Below, in pieces: positions 8,336 through 17,893 of a stretch of DNA of 64,000 bases. The translations under genes were made by a program, and so were the position numbers. Every line of letters starts with the position of its first letter. The stretch's first letter is position 1. Origin of the DNA: JANMDS01 sp031430575 (GTDB lineage Bacteria > Pseudomonadota > Gammaproteobacteria > Burkholderiales > Casimicrobiaceae); contig JANPBT010000004.1 in the NCBI GenBank assembly GCA_031430575.1, positions 1-64,000 of the forward strand. The letters are read 5' to 3'. The notes under the pieces are model-generated. The model searched no databases. It was not told the origin of the DNA and saw only the letters and a program-made list of their open reading frames with translations.

Positions 8336-9877
8336 ATGAACCTGAATCCATCGGAAATCAGCGAACTCATCAAGAGCAAGATCGCCAATTTAGATACGCA
8401 ATCGCAAACGCGCACGCAAGGTACTGTCGTGTCGGTCACGGACGGTATTTGCCGTATCCATGGTCTGCAAGATGTCATGCAAGGCGAGATGCTTGAATTT
8501 CCCGGCAATACTTTCGGCCTCGCATTGAATCTTGAGCGTGACTCTGTCGGCGCGGTGGTTTTAGGCGCATATGAGCACATCACCGAGGGCGACGTCGTTA
8601 AATCGACTGGTAAGATTTTGTCGGTGCCAGTGGGTCGGGAATTGCTTGGTCGCGTCGTGAATTCGCTCGGTGAGCCGATTGATGGCAAAGGCCCGATTAA
8701 TGCCAAAGAGTTCGACGTGATCGAAAAAGTGGCGCCGGGCGTGATTGCCCGCAAATCGGTTTCCCAGCCCGTGCAAACAGGTTTGAAATCTATTGATGCG
8801 ATGGTGCCCGTAGGCCGTGGTCAACGCGAGCTGATCATCGGAGACCGCCAAACTGGCAAAACCGCAGTGGCGATTGACGCGATCATCAACCAAAAAGGCA
8901 AAGGCGTTTTCTGCGTTTACGTCGCGATCGGCCAAAAAGCGTCGACCGTGGCTAACGTCGTGCGTAAGCTTGCCGAGACCGGTGCGTTGGAGTTCACGAT
9001 CGTCGTTGCGGCAACGGCGTCTGAATCCGCTGCGATGCAATATATCGCCGCCTACTCTGGTTGCACGATGGGCGAATATTTCCGCGACCGCGGTGAAGAT
9101 GCGCTGATCGTATACGACGACCTTTCCAAGCAAGCCGTAGCGTATCGCCAAGTTTCCCTGTTGCTGCGCCGCCCTCCGGGTCGCGAGGCATATCCGGGTG
9201 ACGTGTTTTATTTGCATAGCCGTTTGCTTGAGCGTTCTGCGCGCGTAAACGAAGCATATGTTGAGGCCTTCACCAAAGGTGCGGTCAAAGGTAAGACGGG
9301 CTCACTAACTGCACTGCCGATTATTGAGACGCAAGCGGGCGACGTTTCTGCCTTCGTTCCAACCAACGTCATCTCGATTACCGATGGCCAGATTTTCTTG
9401 GAAACCGATTTGTTTAACGCTGGCATTCGTCCTGCGATTAACGCCGGCATTTCGGTGTCCCGCGTAGGCGGCGCAGCGCAAACTAAAGTCATTAAGAAAT
9501 TGGGCGGCGGCGTACGTTTGGCGCTCGCGCAGTATCGCGAGTTGGCCGCGTTTGCGCAGTTCGCTTCCGATCTAGACGAAGCCACCCGCAAGCAGCTGGA
9601 GCGGGGTCGCTTGGTCACTGAGCTGATGAAGCAAGCCCAATATAAGCCGATGTCGGTCTCCGATATGGCGATGACGCTCTTTGGCGTAAACAACGGTTAT
9701 TTCGACGCGGTTGATGTTAAGAAAGCCTTATCTGCTGAAAAAGCAATGCACGGCTACATTAGCTCGAAATTTAAAGATTTGGTCGATCGTATCGAGAGCA
9801 CCAAAGATTTATCAAAAGACGACGAAGCTCAATTGCATGAGGCAATGAAAGACTTCACCAAGAACGGCAGCTACTAA
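8336..9877 (+). CDS. atpA: ATP synthase F1 subunit alpha
   Basis: 513 residues, the regulatory nucleotide-binding subunit. Walker A is GDRQTGKT (about residue 170), followed by the VYVAIGQKASTVANVV stretch and ALIVYDDLSKQAVAYR. The segment PAINAGISVSRVGGAAQ near residue 365 contains the arginine that reaches into the beta active site. Full length and uninterrupted. One dispersed repeat lies directly after the stop. Confidence 0.99.
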   Translation: MNLNPSEISELIKSKIANLDTQSQTRTQGTVVSVTDGICRIHGLQDVMQGEMLEFPGNTFGLALNLERDSVGAVVLGAYEHITEGDVVKSTGKILSVPVGRELLGRVVNSLGEPIDGKGPINAKEFDVIEKVAPGVIARKSVSQPVQTGLKSIDAMVPVGRGQRELIIGDRQTGKTAVAIDAIINQKGKGVFCVYVAIGQKASTVANVVRKLAETGALEFTIVVAATASESAAMQYIAAYSGCTMGEYFRDRGEDALIVYDDLSKQAVAYRQVSLLLRRPPGREAYPGDVFYLHSRLLERSARVNEAYVEAFTKGAVKGKTGSLTALPIIETQAGDVSAFVPTNVISITDGQIFLETDLFNAGIRPAINAGISVSRVGGAAQTKVIKKLGGGVRLALAQYRELAAFAQFASDLDEATRKQLERGRLVTELMKQAQYKPMSVSDMAMTLFGVNNGYFDAVDVKKALSAEKAMHGYISSKFKDLVDRIESTKDLSKDDEAQLHEAMKDFTKNGSY

Positions 9878-9895
9878 AACCTGCGGCGCAGATTT
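9878..9895. repeat. Dispersed repeat between atpA and atpG
   Basis: AACCTGCGGCGCAGATTT, forward, core 9881-9891. It overlaps or abuts the atpA stop and is the only perfect copy within the ATP synthase operon. Confidence 0.85.
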
Positions 9896-9924
9896 AGTTA
9901 ATAAGCACTTAAGGACAGATAAAA

Positions 9925-10806
9925 GTGGCTGGTTCAAAAGAAATTCGCACCAAGATCAAGAGCGTACAAAATACGCGCAAGATCACCAAGGCGATGGAAA
10001 TGGTTGCCGCATCGAAGATGCGCAAGGCGCAAGAGCGCATGCGCGCTGCTCGGCCGTATGGCGATAAGATTCGGCAGATCGCTGCGCACTTGGCATTTGC
10101 AAACTCTGAATACAAACATCCGTATTTAGTCATGAACGACAGCGTTAAAGCTGCCGGCATGATCGTGGTCAGCACCGATAAAGGTTTGTGTGGCGGACTA
10201 AATACCAACGTGCTCCGCATGTCTTACAACAAGCTTAAAGAGTTGCAAGGGCAGGGCGAAGAAGTGCGGGTCACGGCGATTGGCAACAAAGCCAATGGCT
10301 TTTATCAGCGGGTTGGCGCAAAGGTCGTCTCCAATATCGTTGGCTTGGGCGATGCCCCAGCGATGGATAAGCTGATCGGCCCACTTAAAGTGCAGCTTGA
10401 TGCCTACGAAAAAGGTGAGATTGATCGCATCTTTATCGTCTACACGAAATTCATTAACACCATGAAGCAAGAGCCCGTGCTTGAGCAATTGCTTCCGCTG
10501 CCAAAAGAGCGATTGCAAGATGCAAATGCTGCCGCGGCAAATCGTGGTTCGTGGGACTACACCTACGAGCCAGAGCCGAAAGTCGTGCTTGATGAATTAC
10601 TCAAGCGCTACGTCGAGCAGATTGTGTTTCAAGGCGTGGCCGAAAACATGGCCTCGGAGCAAAGCGCGCGCATGGTTGCGATGAAATCAGCATCTGACAA
10701 CGCAAAAGAGGTGATTGGCGATTTGACCTTGCAATACAACAAATCCCGGCAAGCCGCGATTACGAAAGAGCTTTCTGAAATTGTGAGTGGCGCGGCTGCG
10801 GTTTAA
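9925..10806 (+). CDS. atpG: ATP synthase F1 subunit gamma
   Basis: 293-residue central shaft. The N-terminus AGSKEIRTKIKSVQNTRKIT and C-terminal helix YNKSRQAAITKELSEIVSGA are diagnostic of the coiled-coil rotor. It starts with GTG at 9925, with AAGGA about 10 bases upstream. No ATG in the region fits better. Confidence 0.98.
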   Translation: MAGSKEIRTKIKSVQNTRKITKAMEMVAASKMRKAQERMRAARPYGDKIRQIAAHLAFANSEYKHPYLVMNDSVKAAGMIVVSTDKGLCGGLNTNVLRMSYNKLKELQGQGEEVRVTAIGNKANGFYQRVGAKVVSNIVGLGDAPAMDKLIGPLKVQLDAYEKGEIDRIFIVYTKFINTMKQEPVLEQLLPLPKERLQDANAAAANRGSWDYTYEPEPKVVLDELLKRYVEQIVFQGVAENMASEQSARMVAMKSASDNAKEVIGDLTLQYNKSRQAAITKELSEIVSGAAAV

Positions 10807-10873
10807 TCTGCGCTACGGCATTTAAGTTGATTTAACACCAAATATTTAATTGATTGAGTTGGAAAGAAACGCT

Positions 10874-12313
10874 ATGAGCGCGACCCAAACATCTAGCAGC
10901 GGCAAAATCGTACAGTGCATCGGCGCTGTGGTTGATATCGCATTTGACCGTGCCAACATGCCGAGGATTTACGACGCCTTGACGCTTGAAGACGCGGGCG
11001 ACAGCTTCGCTGAAAAAGGCCTCACGTTTGAAGTGCAGCAGCAATTGGGCGACGGCATCGTGCGCACCATCGCGATGGGCTCTTCCGACGGCTTGCGCCG
11101 TGGTATGTCGGTTAAATCTACCGGCAAGCCCATCAGTGTGCCGGTCGGTGAAGCCACGCTCGGGCGCATTATGGATGTTCTCGGTCGTCCGATCGACGAG
11201 CTCGGCCCGATCAAAACCGAAGAGCGCCGTGCCATTCACCAGCCCGCGCCAAAATTTGACGAGCTTTCGCCTTCTGTTGATCTTTTGCCCACAGGCATCA
11301 AAGTGATTGACTTGGTCTGCCCGTTTGCAAAAGGCGGCAAGATTGGTTTGTTCGGCGGCGCTGGTGTCGGCAAGACGGTGAACATGCTTGAGCTCATCAA
11401 CAATATCGCAAAGTCTTATGGTGGTTTATCGGTGTTCGCAGGCGTCGGCGAGCGCACGCGTGAAGGCAACGACTTCTATCACGAGATGCAAGAAGCTGGC
11501 GTTATCAACATGGAGAAGATGGAAGACTCCAAAGTCGCCATGGTGTTCGGCCAAATGAATGAGCCGCCGGGCAATCGTTTGCGTGTAGCGTTGACCGGCT
11601 TGACCATGGCCGAGCGCTTCCGCGACGAAGGTAAAGATATTCTTTTCTTCGTAGACAATATTTATCGCTACACCCTGGCCGGTACCGAAGTGTCCGCGCT
11701 GCTCGGTCGTATGCCTTCCGCTGTGGGTTACCAGCCAACGCTGGCTGAAGAAATGGGCCGCTTGCAAGAGCGCATTACGTCCACTAAAACCGGTTCAATC
11801 ACTTCGATTCAGGCCGTGTACGTGCCCGCAGATGACTTGACCGACCCGTCTCCGGCAACGACCTTCGCCCACTTGGATGCAACGGTTGTGCTTTCGCGCG
11901 ACATCGCATCACTTGGTATTTACCCAGCTGTGGATCCGCTCGACTCATCAAGCCGCCAGCTTGATCCGTTGGTGATTGGCGAAGAGCATTACAACTGCGC
12001 CCGCGCTGTGCAATCGTTGCTCCAGCGCTACAAAGAACTGCGCGACATTATCGCCATTTTGGGTATGGACGAGCTCTCCCCTGAAGATAAGCTCGCCGTT
12101 TCTCGTGCGCGTAAGATTCAGCGTTTCTTGTCGCAGCCGTTTAACGTGGCTGAAGTTTTCACCGGCTCGCCAGGCAAAATTGTGTCGTTGAAAGATACGA
12201 TCAAAGGCTTCCAAATGATCGTGAATGGCGAGTGCGATGCGCTGCCAGAGCAAGCGTTTTACATGGTTGGCGCAATCGAAGAAGCCTTCGAAAAAGCCAA
12301 GACGCTGAACTAA
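10874..12313 (+). CDS. atpD: ATP synthase F1 subunit beta
   Basis: Catalytic subunit, 479 residues from the ATG at 10874. A longer TTG-initiated frame from 10850 is less likely, because GGAAAG sits well placed before this ATG. Walker A GGAGVGKT is near residue 155, the catalytic Glu is in GVGERTREGND, and Walker B is ILFFVDNIYRYTLAG. The C-terminal domain contains the regulatory DELSPEDK, a variant of DELSEED. Sequence is otherwise orthodox. Confidence 0.99.
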   Translation: MSATQTSSSGKIVQCIGAVVDIAFDRANMPRIYDALTLEDAGDSFAEKGLTFEVQQQLGDGIVRTIAMGSSDGLRRGMSVKSTGKPISVPVGEATLGRIMDVLGRPIDELGPIKTEERRAIHQPAPKFDELSPSVDLLPTGIKVIDLVCPFAKGGKIGLFGGAGVGKTVNMLELINNIAKSYGGLSVFAGVGERTREGNDFYHEMQEAGVINMEKMEDSKVAMVFGQMNEPPGNRLRVALTGLTMAERFRDEGKDILFFVDNIYRYTLAGTEVSALLGRMPSAVGYQPTLAEEMGRLQERITSTKTGSITSIQAVYVPADDLTDPSPATTFAHLDATVVLSRDIASLGIYPAVDPLDSSSRQLDPLVIGEEHYNCARAVQSLLQRYKELRDIIAILGMDELSPEDKLAVSRARKIQRFLSQPFNVAEVFTGSPGKIVSLKDTIKGFQMIVNGECDALPEQAFYMVGAIEEAFEKAKTLN

Positions 12314-12316
12314 GCA

Positions 12317-12730
12317 ATGGCTACCGTACACGTCGATATCGTCAGCGCCGAAAAGTCGCTCTTTTCTGGCGAAGCTGAAATGGTCATCGCGCCGGGCGAA
12401 TCAGGCGAGCTCGGCATCATGCCACGGCATGTCCCGATGCTCACACGCTTAAAGCCAGGCTCCGTGCGTATCATCAACGGCGGCGTCGAAGAGCTCATCT
12501 ACGTCTCCGGCGGCATCTTAGAAGTGCAGCCCGACAAAATCACCGTGCTTTCAGATTCTGCAGCGCGTGGTGCCGATTTAGATGAAGCCCGCGCAAATGC
12601 AGCGCTCAAAGCCGCCGAGGATGCGCTTCGAAATCGTGAAGCCAGTATCGATCATGCGCAAGCGCAGATCGAGTTGATTCAAGCGACGGCGCAGCTCGCT
12701 GCGATTCGTAAGTTGCGCGGCAAGCGGTAG
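12317..12730 (+). CDS. atpC: ATP synthase F1 subunit epsilon
   Basis: 137 residues: N-terminal beta sandwich (GELGIMPRHVPMLTRLKPG) and a C-terminal helical hairpin rich in Ala and charged residues, which in homologues inhibits ATP hydrolysis. It starts three bases after atpD, is last in the operon, and is followed by a terminator. Confidence 0.97.
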   Translation: MATVHVDIVSAEKSLFSGEAEMVIAPGESGELGIMPRHVPMLTRLKPGSVRIINGGVEELIYVSGGILEVQPDKITVLSDSAARGADLDEARANAALKAAEDALRNREASIDHAQAQIELIQATAQLAAIRKLRGKR

Positions 12731-12750
12731 TTTGATTTTGCAAACCCACA

Positions 12751-12780
12751 AAAAAGCCCCCTTTCTAGCGGGGCTTTTTT
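12751..12780 (+). terminator. Rho-independent terminator of the atp operon
   Basis: AAAAAGCCCC, a loop of about 10 bases and GGGGCTTTTTT form a GC stem with a T run, 20 bases after atpC. Confidence 0.92.
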
Positions 12781-12866
12781 GCTGAAGCCATGACCATCGT
12801 GACGATCAATTGCTTCGATTAAGGCTCATCAAACACATCGCAGAAGCGTATGAATGCTTAGCTTCG

Positions 12867-12885
12867 AAATCTGCGCCGCAGGTAT
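12867..12885. repeat. Dispersed repeat upstream of HAD gene
   Basis: AAATCTGCGCCGCAGGTAT, reverse, core 12871-12881. It lies in the 5' region of the next gene, about 80 bp before its start. Confidence 0.85.
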
Positions 12886-12962
12886 CAAACACGCCCAGCG
12901 CTCATCGCGAGCCAAAACATCGAAAGGTGCGAAACTGCGTTTGGAAAAAGACAAATCAGCGC

Positions 12963-13748
12963 ATGAAACCATTCTCCCAGTTCCCCGTTGAAGCGCTCGC
13001 CCGCATCACTGCCGTCTTCACAGACATCGATGAAACGCTCACGATTCACGGCCGGATCACCTCCCCCGTGCTCGACGCAATGGAGCAGCTTTCCGAGCGT
13101 GATATTCGAGTCGTACCGGTCACGGGCCGACCTGCGGGATGGTGCCACGGTCTTGCCCGTATGTGGCCGGTAGCGGGCGTCGTTGCGGAAAACGGTGCAG
13201 CTGCGTATTGGCTTCACAACAACGTGCAGCGCACCCTTTTCTGGGAGCTCGACGCAGCGCAGCGCGCTTCAAACAGAAGCCGGTTAGACGCGATCCAGCA
13301 CGACGCCATCCGCGCTTTTCCGTTTCTCAGCATCACCCAGGATCAATTCTTGCGTATCGGCGATATCGCGTTTGACCTTTGCGAAAACGTGTCCCCAATA
13401 CCTGCGGCGCAGATCTCCGCGCTCACTGATTACTTAAAGCAACGTGGCCTGAATACCGCAGTCAGCGGAGTCCACGCGCACGGCTACTATGGCGAGCCCA
13501 ATAAATTCAGCATGACCCAACGCTTTGTAAAAGAAGCGTGGAGTGAAGAGTTTGAAGCGATCGACGAACGCTGCATTTTTATTGGTGATTCGGGAAACGA
13601 TGTGCCCATGTTCGCAGGATTTGCCCATAGCATTGGTGTTGCCAACGTCAACCGCACACTTTCAGTCTTACCAAAATACGTCACAAGTGCACATGAAGGC
13701 AAAGGCTTCATTGAGCTTGCGCAGGCGCTTTTACGCGCGCGCGACTAA
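12963..13748 (+). CDS. HAD-IIB family phosphatase
   Basis: 261 residues from ATG 12963. The frame extends further upstream but with non-family sequence. Motif I is VFTDIDETLT (nucleophile Asp about 21, acid/base Asp about 23). VTGRPAGW provides motif II, and GDSGNDVPMF the metal-binding motif IV. The cap type resembles sugar-phosphate or mannosyl-3-phosphoglycerate phosphatases, but the substrate cannot be assigned. A dispersed repeat at 13402-13412 is read as IPAAQI between the cap and core segments without disturbing the frame. Confidence 0.8.
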   Translation: MKPFSQFPVEALARITAVFTDIDETLTIHGRITSPVLDAMEQLSERDIRVVPVTGRPAGWCHGLARMWPVAGVVAENGAAAYWLHNNVQRTLFWELDAAQRASNRSRLDAIQHDAIRAFPFLSITQDQFLRIGDIAFDLCENVSPIPAAQISALTDYLKQRGLNTAVSGVHAHGYYGEPNKFSMTQRFVKEAWSEEFEAIDERCIFIGDSGNDVPMFAGFAHSIGVANVNRTLSVLPKYVTSAHEGKGFIELAQALLRARD

Positions 13749-13784
13749 TATTTTCTACAATCAAAATATCTATAGGAGATCACC

Positions 13785-14747
13785 ATGAATCAACGCATCG
13801 CCCTTAATACCTGCGGCGCAGTTTTGGCCATTTTCAGCGCGCTTTCCCAGGCCCAAAGCTTCCCCGCTAAGCCATTGCGCTTCGTAGTGCCTTTCCCGGC
13901 CGGTAGCGCAACCGATGCAGTCGGCCGCGTGGTCGGTCAAGCCATGAGCGAAGCCCTCGGCCAATCGATCACGGTGGAAAACAAAGCAGGCGCGCAAGGC
14001 ACCATTGGCGCAAAAGATGTGAAAGACGCGGCGGGTGATGGCTACACGCTATTGGTCACCACCAGCACCACGCAAGCGGCAGTCACGAGCTTATTAAAAA
14101 GCGTGCCCTACGATCCGGTGAAAGATTTCACGCCAATCGGCAAAATCGGCACCACGCCGTTTGTGCTCATCACCCAGCAATCGTTTCCTGCAAACGACTT
14201 GCAAGGCCTCATCGCCAACGCGAAGGCTAACCCCGGTAAGCTTGCGTTTGGCCAGGGTTCCTCGGGCTCGTGGGTGAGCGGATCGCTTTTTAGCTCGATG
14301 GCGGGCGCAGATATTTTGATGGTGCCCTACAAAGGCATCCCGCCTGCGATCACCGATTTGCTCGGCGGCAATTTGCAAATCGTGTTTGCTGATTTAGGCA
14401 ACGGCATGGCGCAGTTGAAAGGCGGAAAAGTAAAGGCGTTCGGCGTAACGTCGCCTAAGCGCGCCAGTCAGATTCCAGATGTCCCTGCCATTTCAGAAGT
14501 GCTGCCTGGCTACGATTTAGTGGCTTGGTTTGCGCTCATGGCGCCCGCTAACGTACCCAAAGATGTCGCTGCAAAACTGACCGCAACGTTGCAGGCTGTG
14601 CTGCAAAAACCAGAGGTAAAGCAAAAATTGAGCAACGCGGGAATTGATATCGACTCCACCGATGCTGCCGGTTTAGCCAAGCTCATCGAAAGTGAATCAA
14701 AGCGCTGGGCAATGCTGACTAAGCAAGCGAAGATCGAAAGAGAGTAA
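13785..14747 (+). CDS. Bug/TctC-type periplasmic solute receptor
   Basis: 320 residues. A signal peptide ends near ALSQAQS, then the Bug family opening FPAKPLRFVVPFPAGSATD, with LVTTSTTQAAV and DILMVPYKGIPPAITDLLGG further on. These receptors bind carboxylates for tripartite tricarboxylate transporters, but in Burkholderiales most are orphans. No TctA or TctB is nearby. The dispersed repeat (core 13811-13821) forms part of the signal peptide, read as NTCGAV. Confidence 0.9.
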   Translation: MNQRIALNTCGAVLAIFSALSQAQSFPAKPLRFVVPFPAGSATDAVGRVVGQAMSEALGQSITVENKAGAQGTIGAKDVKDAAGDGYTLLVTTSTTQAAVTSLLKSVPYDPVKDFTPIGKIGTTPFVLITQQSFPANDLQGLIANAKANPGKLAFGQGSSGSWVSGSLFSSMAGADILMVPYKGIPPAITDLLGGNLQIVFADLGNGMAQLKGGKVKAFGVTSPKRASQIPDVPAISEVLPGYDLVAWFALMAPANVPKDVAAKLTATLQAVLQKPEVKQKLSNAGIDIDSTDAAGLAKLIESESKRWAMLTKQAKIERE

Positions 14748-14760
14748 TCTCGGAGGGGCA

Positions 14761-14811
14761 TACCTGCGGCGCAGATTTGGCGATCAATAGGCCAAATCTG
14801 CGGCGCAGGTA
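14761..14811. repeat. Dispersed repeat, compact inverted pair
   Basis: TACCTGCGGCGCAGATTTGG (14761-14780) is followed after a short loop by its near-perfect reverse complement (to 14811), with a single central mismatch. It is a 20-bp stem directly after the Bug gene. It resembles a terminator stem but lacks a T run. Confidence 0.88.
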
Positions 14812-14906
14812 AATCAGTAGATCGCTAAGGCTATCGCTAGTGCATCTGCATCCGCTAAACTTCATTCATCGCGTAACGCCCTTTCCTTTGTGGACCCACA
14901 CCCTAG

Positions 14907-16376
14907 ATGCCCGACGAGAATCTCGACCGGCCGCCCGAGCGGAGTGTGGATGACGCGCTCCTAGACGCGCACACCCGGATCACCACTTTACTGCGACAGT
15001 ACAAACTGGTCGCAGGCTTTGCACGCTCATTTTCTGATGACGATGATGATGCCGTGCAATCTCCCGTTGTGCAAAAGTCAATCGTGCAGTTGCAAGTCGA
15101 GCTCGATAAGCTGCACCCGTCTGATATCGCCCACATTCTGGAAGTGCTCCCGCTTGATGAGCGCCGCTTCATCTGGGATCGCGTTAAAGCTGATCGCGAT
15201 GGCGAAATCCTTATCGAAGTCACCGACTCGGTGCGCGATTCGCTTATCGCAGATATGGAAACGCAAGAGCTCATTGCCGCTGCGGCCACCCTTGATGCCG
15301 ATGAGCTCGCTGACTTAGCGCCCGATCTACCGTTCGAGGTCATGGCCGAAGTGCGCAAAGGTTTGACCGCTGAGGAGCAAGAGCAGCTGCGCTCTGCGAT
15401 GTCGTTTGAAGAGGGCACGGTTGGCGCGCTCATGGATTTCGAGATGATTACCGTGCGCCCGGACGTTACGGTGGAAGTGGTCTTTCGCTATCTGCGCCGC
15501 TTAGATGAGCTTCCCGATCATACCGATCAATTGTTTGTCGTTGATCGGCAAGATAAAGTGCTCGGCGTGCTTTCGGTCAATGCACTCCTGGTCACCGATG
15601 ATGATGTGCTCGTCCAGGCCATCATGACGCAAGCGCCCACTTCTCTTGAGCCGCACGAAAATGCTGAGCATGCTGCGGCGATGTTTGAGCGCTACGATCT
15701 GATCTCAGCGCCGGTGATTAGTGAGTCTGGCAAATTGGTTGGGCGGGTTACAGTCAATTCCGTTGTCGATTTCATCCGCGCCGCGGGCGAAGAAGACATT
15801 CGCTTGCAAGCGGGTTTGAAGGAAGATGAAGATATTTTTGCTAGCGCTTGGAAGAGCTTTAAAAACCGCTGGCAATGGCTGGCGCTCAATTTGGTCACCG
15901 CGTTTATCGCCTCGCAAGTCACCACCGCTTTTGCGGGTTCGATTGAAAAATTGGTTGTGCTTGCGGTGGTCATGACCATCGTCGCCGGCATGGGCGGCAA
16001 TTCCGGTAACCAAACGCTCACGATGATTGCCCGGGCCATTGCGATGGGGCAAGTCGGTCCGGCAGATTCGCGCCGCTTGGTGATGAAAGAAATGCAGCTC
16101 GCGGGGATGAATGGCCTACTCTTTGGCGGCGTGATGGGCTTGATGTTTGGCTTTATGAATTCAAGCTGGCAGCTCGGCTTGGTGATTACCGCTGCGATGA
16201 CCCTTAATCTCATGCTCGCCGCCGTGATGGGCGTGCTCGTGCCGCTGTTTCAATTGCGTCGGGGTGGCGATCCAGCCAAAGGTTCGAGCGTGATGCTCAC
16301 CTTTTTTACCGATACCGGCGGGTTCTTAATTTTCCTCGGGCTGGCAACGCTGTTTTTGATTAAGCGTGGCGCCTGA
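14907..16376 (+). CDS. mgtE: Magnesium transporter MgtE
   Basis: 489 residues. Cytoplasmic N domain (about 55-165, with LHPSDIAHILEVLP and DLAPDLPFEVM), paired CBS domains (about 195-310, PDHTDQLFVVDRQDKVLGVL and YDLISAPVISESGKLVGRV), then about five membrane helices from residue 330 with GMGGNSGNQTLTMIARAIA, the pore-lining motif. In MgtE the acidic cytoplasmic domains sense Mg2+ and gate the pore. No Mg2+ riboswitch was recognised in the 150 bp upstream. Confidence 0.95.
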   Translation: MPDENLDRPPERSVDDALLDAHTRITTLLRQYKLVAGFARSFSDDDDDAVQSPVVQKSIVQLQVELDKLHPSDIAHILEVLPLDERRFIWDRVKADRDGEILIEVTDSVRDSLIADMETQELIAAAATLDADELADLAPDLPFEVMAEVRKGLTAEEQEQLRSAMSFEEGTVGALMDFEMITVRPDVTVEVVFRYLRRLDELPDHTDQLFVVDRQDKVLGVLSVNALLVTDDDVLVQAIMTQAPTSLEPHENAEHAAAMFERYDLISAPVISESGKLVGRVTVNSVVDFIRAAGEEDIRLQAGLKEDEDIFASAWKSFKNRWQWLALNLVTAFIASQVTTAFAGSIEKLVVLAVVMTIVAGMGGNSGNQTLTMIARAIAMGQVGPADSRRLVMKEMQLAGMNGLLFGGVMGLMFGFMNSSWQLGLVITAAMTLNLMLAAVMGVLVPLFQLRRGGDPAKGSSVMLTFFTDTGGFLIFLGLATLFLIKRGA

Positions 16377-16386
16377 TTTAGCGCTA

Positions 16387-16440
16387 TACCTGCGGCGCAG
16401 ATTTGGCCGTTTTTGATGCCAAAACTGCGCCGCAGGTATA
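16387..16440. repeat. Dispersed repeat, inverted pair between convergent genes
   Basis: TACCTGCGGCGCAGATTTGG (16387-16406, core 16390-16400) and CCAAAACTGCGCCGCAGGTA (about 16419-16438, core 16425-16435) pair across 12-15 bases between the ends of mgtE and anmK. A position expected of a bidirectional terminator. Confidence 0.88.
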
Positions 16441-16450
16441 AAAAAATTAA

Positions 16451-17659
16451 CTAAGACGGAAACGAAATCTTCCCCATCGCCACCGATGGAATGCCCCGCC
16501 GCGCGCCGAAATCAGATCGACCGCCCGCCACCGTTTCGTTTGCCAAAATCGCGAAAAGCACCGCTTCTTTTGCGTCGCCAGAAATGCCGAGCGCATCTGT
16601 TTTGAAAAACGGACACGGTAGCAACTCTTTTAGCCAGCCCAGCAAAAGCGGATTGTGCGCACCGCCGCCAGAGGTGTAAATATTGAATTCCGAAATCGGC
16701 GTTTTGGCCTGCGCTGCACACGCTGCAATCGCATGGGCAATGGTCTCGGCAGAAAGGCGCGTGAGCGTGGCCATGAGATCAACGATCGAAATATTTTCCG
16801 CGTCGCTTCGCAATTGCGCAGCCCGCACATAATCTAAATTAAAGAGTTCAGGCCCGGTCGTTTTCGGAAATGGCTGCTGAAAAAAAACATGCGCTTTTAA
16901 TGCGTTGAGTAGGCTTGCATTTACTGAGCCTTGCTTGGCAATCGCGGCATCTTTATCGTAGGCACGCTCTGGGAAATGGGCGCGCGTGCAGGCATCGATC
17001 AGGGTATTGCCTGGGCCAGTATCGGTAACAAAAACCGATTCTGCTGCCGTGCTCGCGGGCAGAAAGGTGAAATTTGCGATGCCGCCCATGTTGAGCATGA
17101 TCCGGTTTTCGCCTGCTTTGTTAAAGAGAAAGTAATCGCCATAGACCGCGAGCGGCGCGCCTTCGCCGCCTGCTGCAACATGCTTTTGCCGGAAGTCAGA
17201 AATCGTGATGATGCCCGTTTTCACTGCGATGTGATCGCCATCGCCGATTTGCAGCGTAGCGTTCCCAAATTTTGCTTGACCATGCAGTGCCTTTGGCGCG
17301 TGCATCACGGTTTGGCCGTGTGAGGCAATCAAATCGACTTCGCTCGCGGCGATCTTCCATTTTGCCAAGCACTGCAAAACCATCTCAGCGTGCAGCGTGC
17401 CGAGCCATGCGTTGAGCAACGTCAGGTGTTGAAATTCAATGGTCTTCTTGGCAAATACAGCGCGAATTTCGGTCTTGATCTCATCGCGGTAGTCGACGGT
17501 TTCAAATTGGCTAACGCGCACGGTTGTGGCCTCACCCGCGCCCGTGATTTCGCAAAGCGCAACGTCGAGGCCATCGAGCGACGTGCCCGACATCAAGCCA
17601 ATGATGCGGCGCTTTGGTTTTTGCCCGATTTGATGAAGTGATGCGAGATTTTTGTTCAT
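16451..17659 (-). CDS. anmK: Anhydro-N-acetylmuramic acid kinase
   Basis: 402 residues. Opening GLMSGTSLDGLDVALCE is the ATP-binding motif of AnmK. DTGPGNTLIDA and NMGGIANFTFL are the other family motifs. The enzyme hydrates and phosphorylates 1,6-anhydro-MurNAc to MurNAc-6-phosphate during cell-wall recycling. It converges with mgtE. Slightly longer than the common ~370 residues because of its N-terminus (about 15 residues before the fold). Confidence 0.95.
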   Translation of the reverse strand: MNKNLASLHQIGQKPKRRIIGLMSGTSLDGLDVALCEITGAGEATTVRVSQFETVDYRDEIKTEIRAVFAKKTIEFQHLTLLNAWLGTLHAEMVLQCLAKWKIAASEVDLIASHGQTVMHAPKALHGQAKFGNATLQIGDGDHIAVKTGIITISDFRQKHVAAGGEGAPLAVYGDYFLFNKAGENRIMLNMGGIANFTFLPASTAAESVFVTDTGPGNTLIDACTRAHFPERAYDKDAAIAKQGSVNASLLNALKAHVFFQQPFPKTTGPELFNLDYVRAAQLRSDAENISIVDLMATLTRLSAETIAHAIAACAAQAKTPISEFNIYTSGGGAHNPLLLGWLKELLPCPFFKTDALGISGDAKEAVLFAILANETVAGGRSDFGARRGIPSVAMGKISFPS

Positions 17660-17737
17660 AGCAGGTGTGATGACGTTCGCTTGCTATTTTGCCCGCCTCG
17701 CCGACTGCGGTGTACAAAAAATAAAGCGCGGCCTAAA

Positions 17738-17753
17738 AACCTGCGGCGCAGAT
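17738..17753. repeat. Dispersed repeat in anmK upstream gap
   Basis: AACCTGCGGCGCAGATT, forward, core 17741-17751, in the 234-bp gap between two minus-strand genes. Nothing else was recognised in that gap. Confidence 0.85.
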
Positions 17754-17893
17754 TACATCGTTCGGCCGTTGTGTAGTTCAGCGGATTTCAGTTAAATCTG
17801 CTGTCAGACTAAAGTATCGATTGCGATGCTAAGGGCGCATCCGACTATATTTGATCGCATTCGCGCGCTTGCCGACTGGACAGAAATGAGGCT

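Noticed and set aside
8561..9217. 218-residue minus-strand ORF inside atpA
   Set aside because: It is the antisense shadow of a conserved gene and His/Arg-rich without a recognisable fold.
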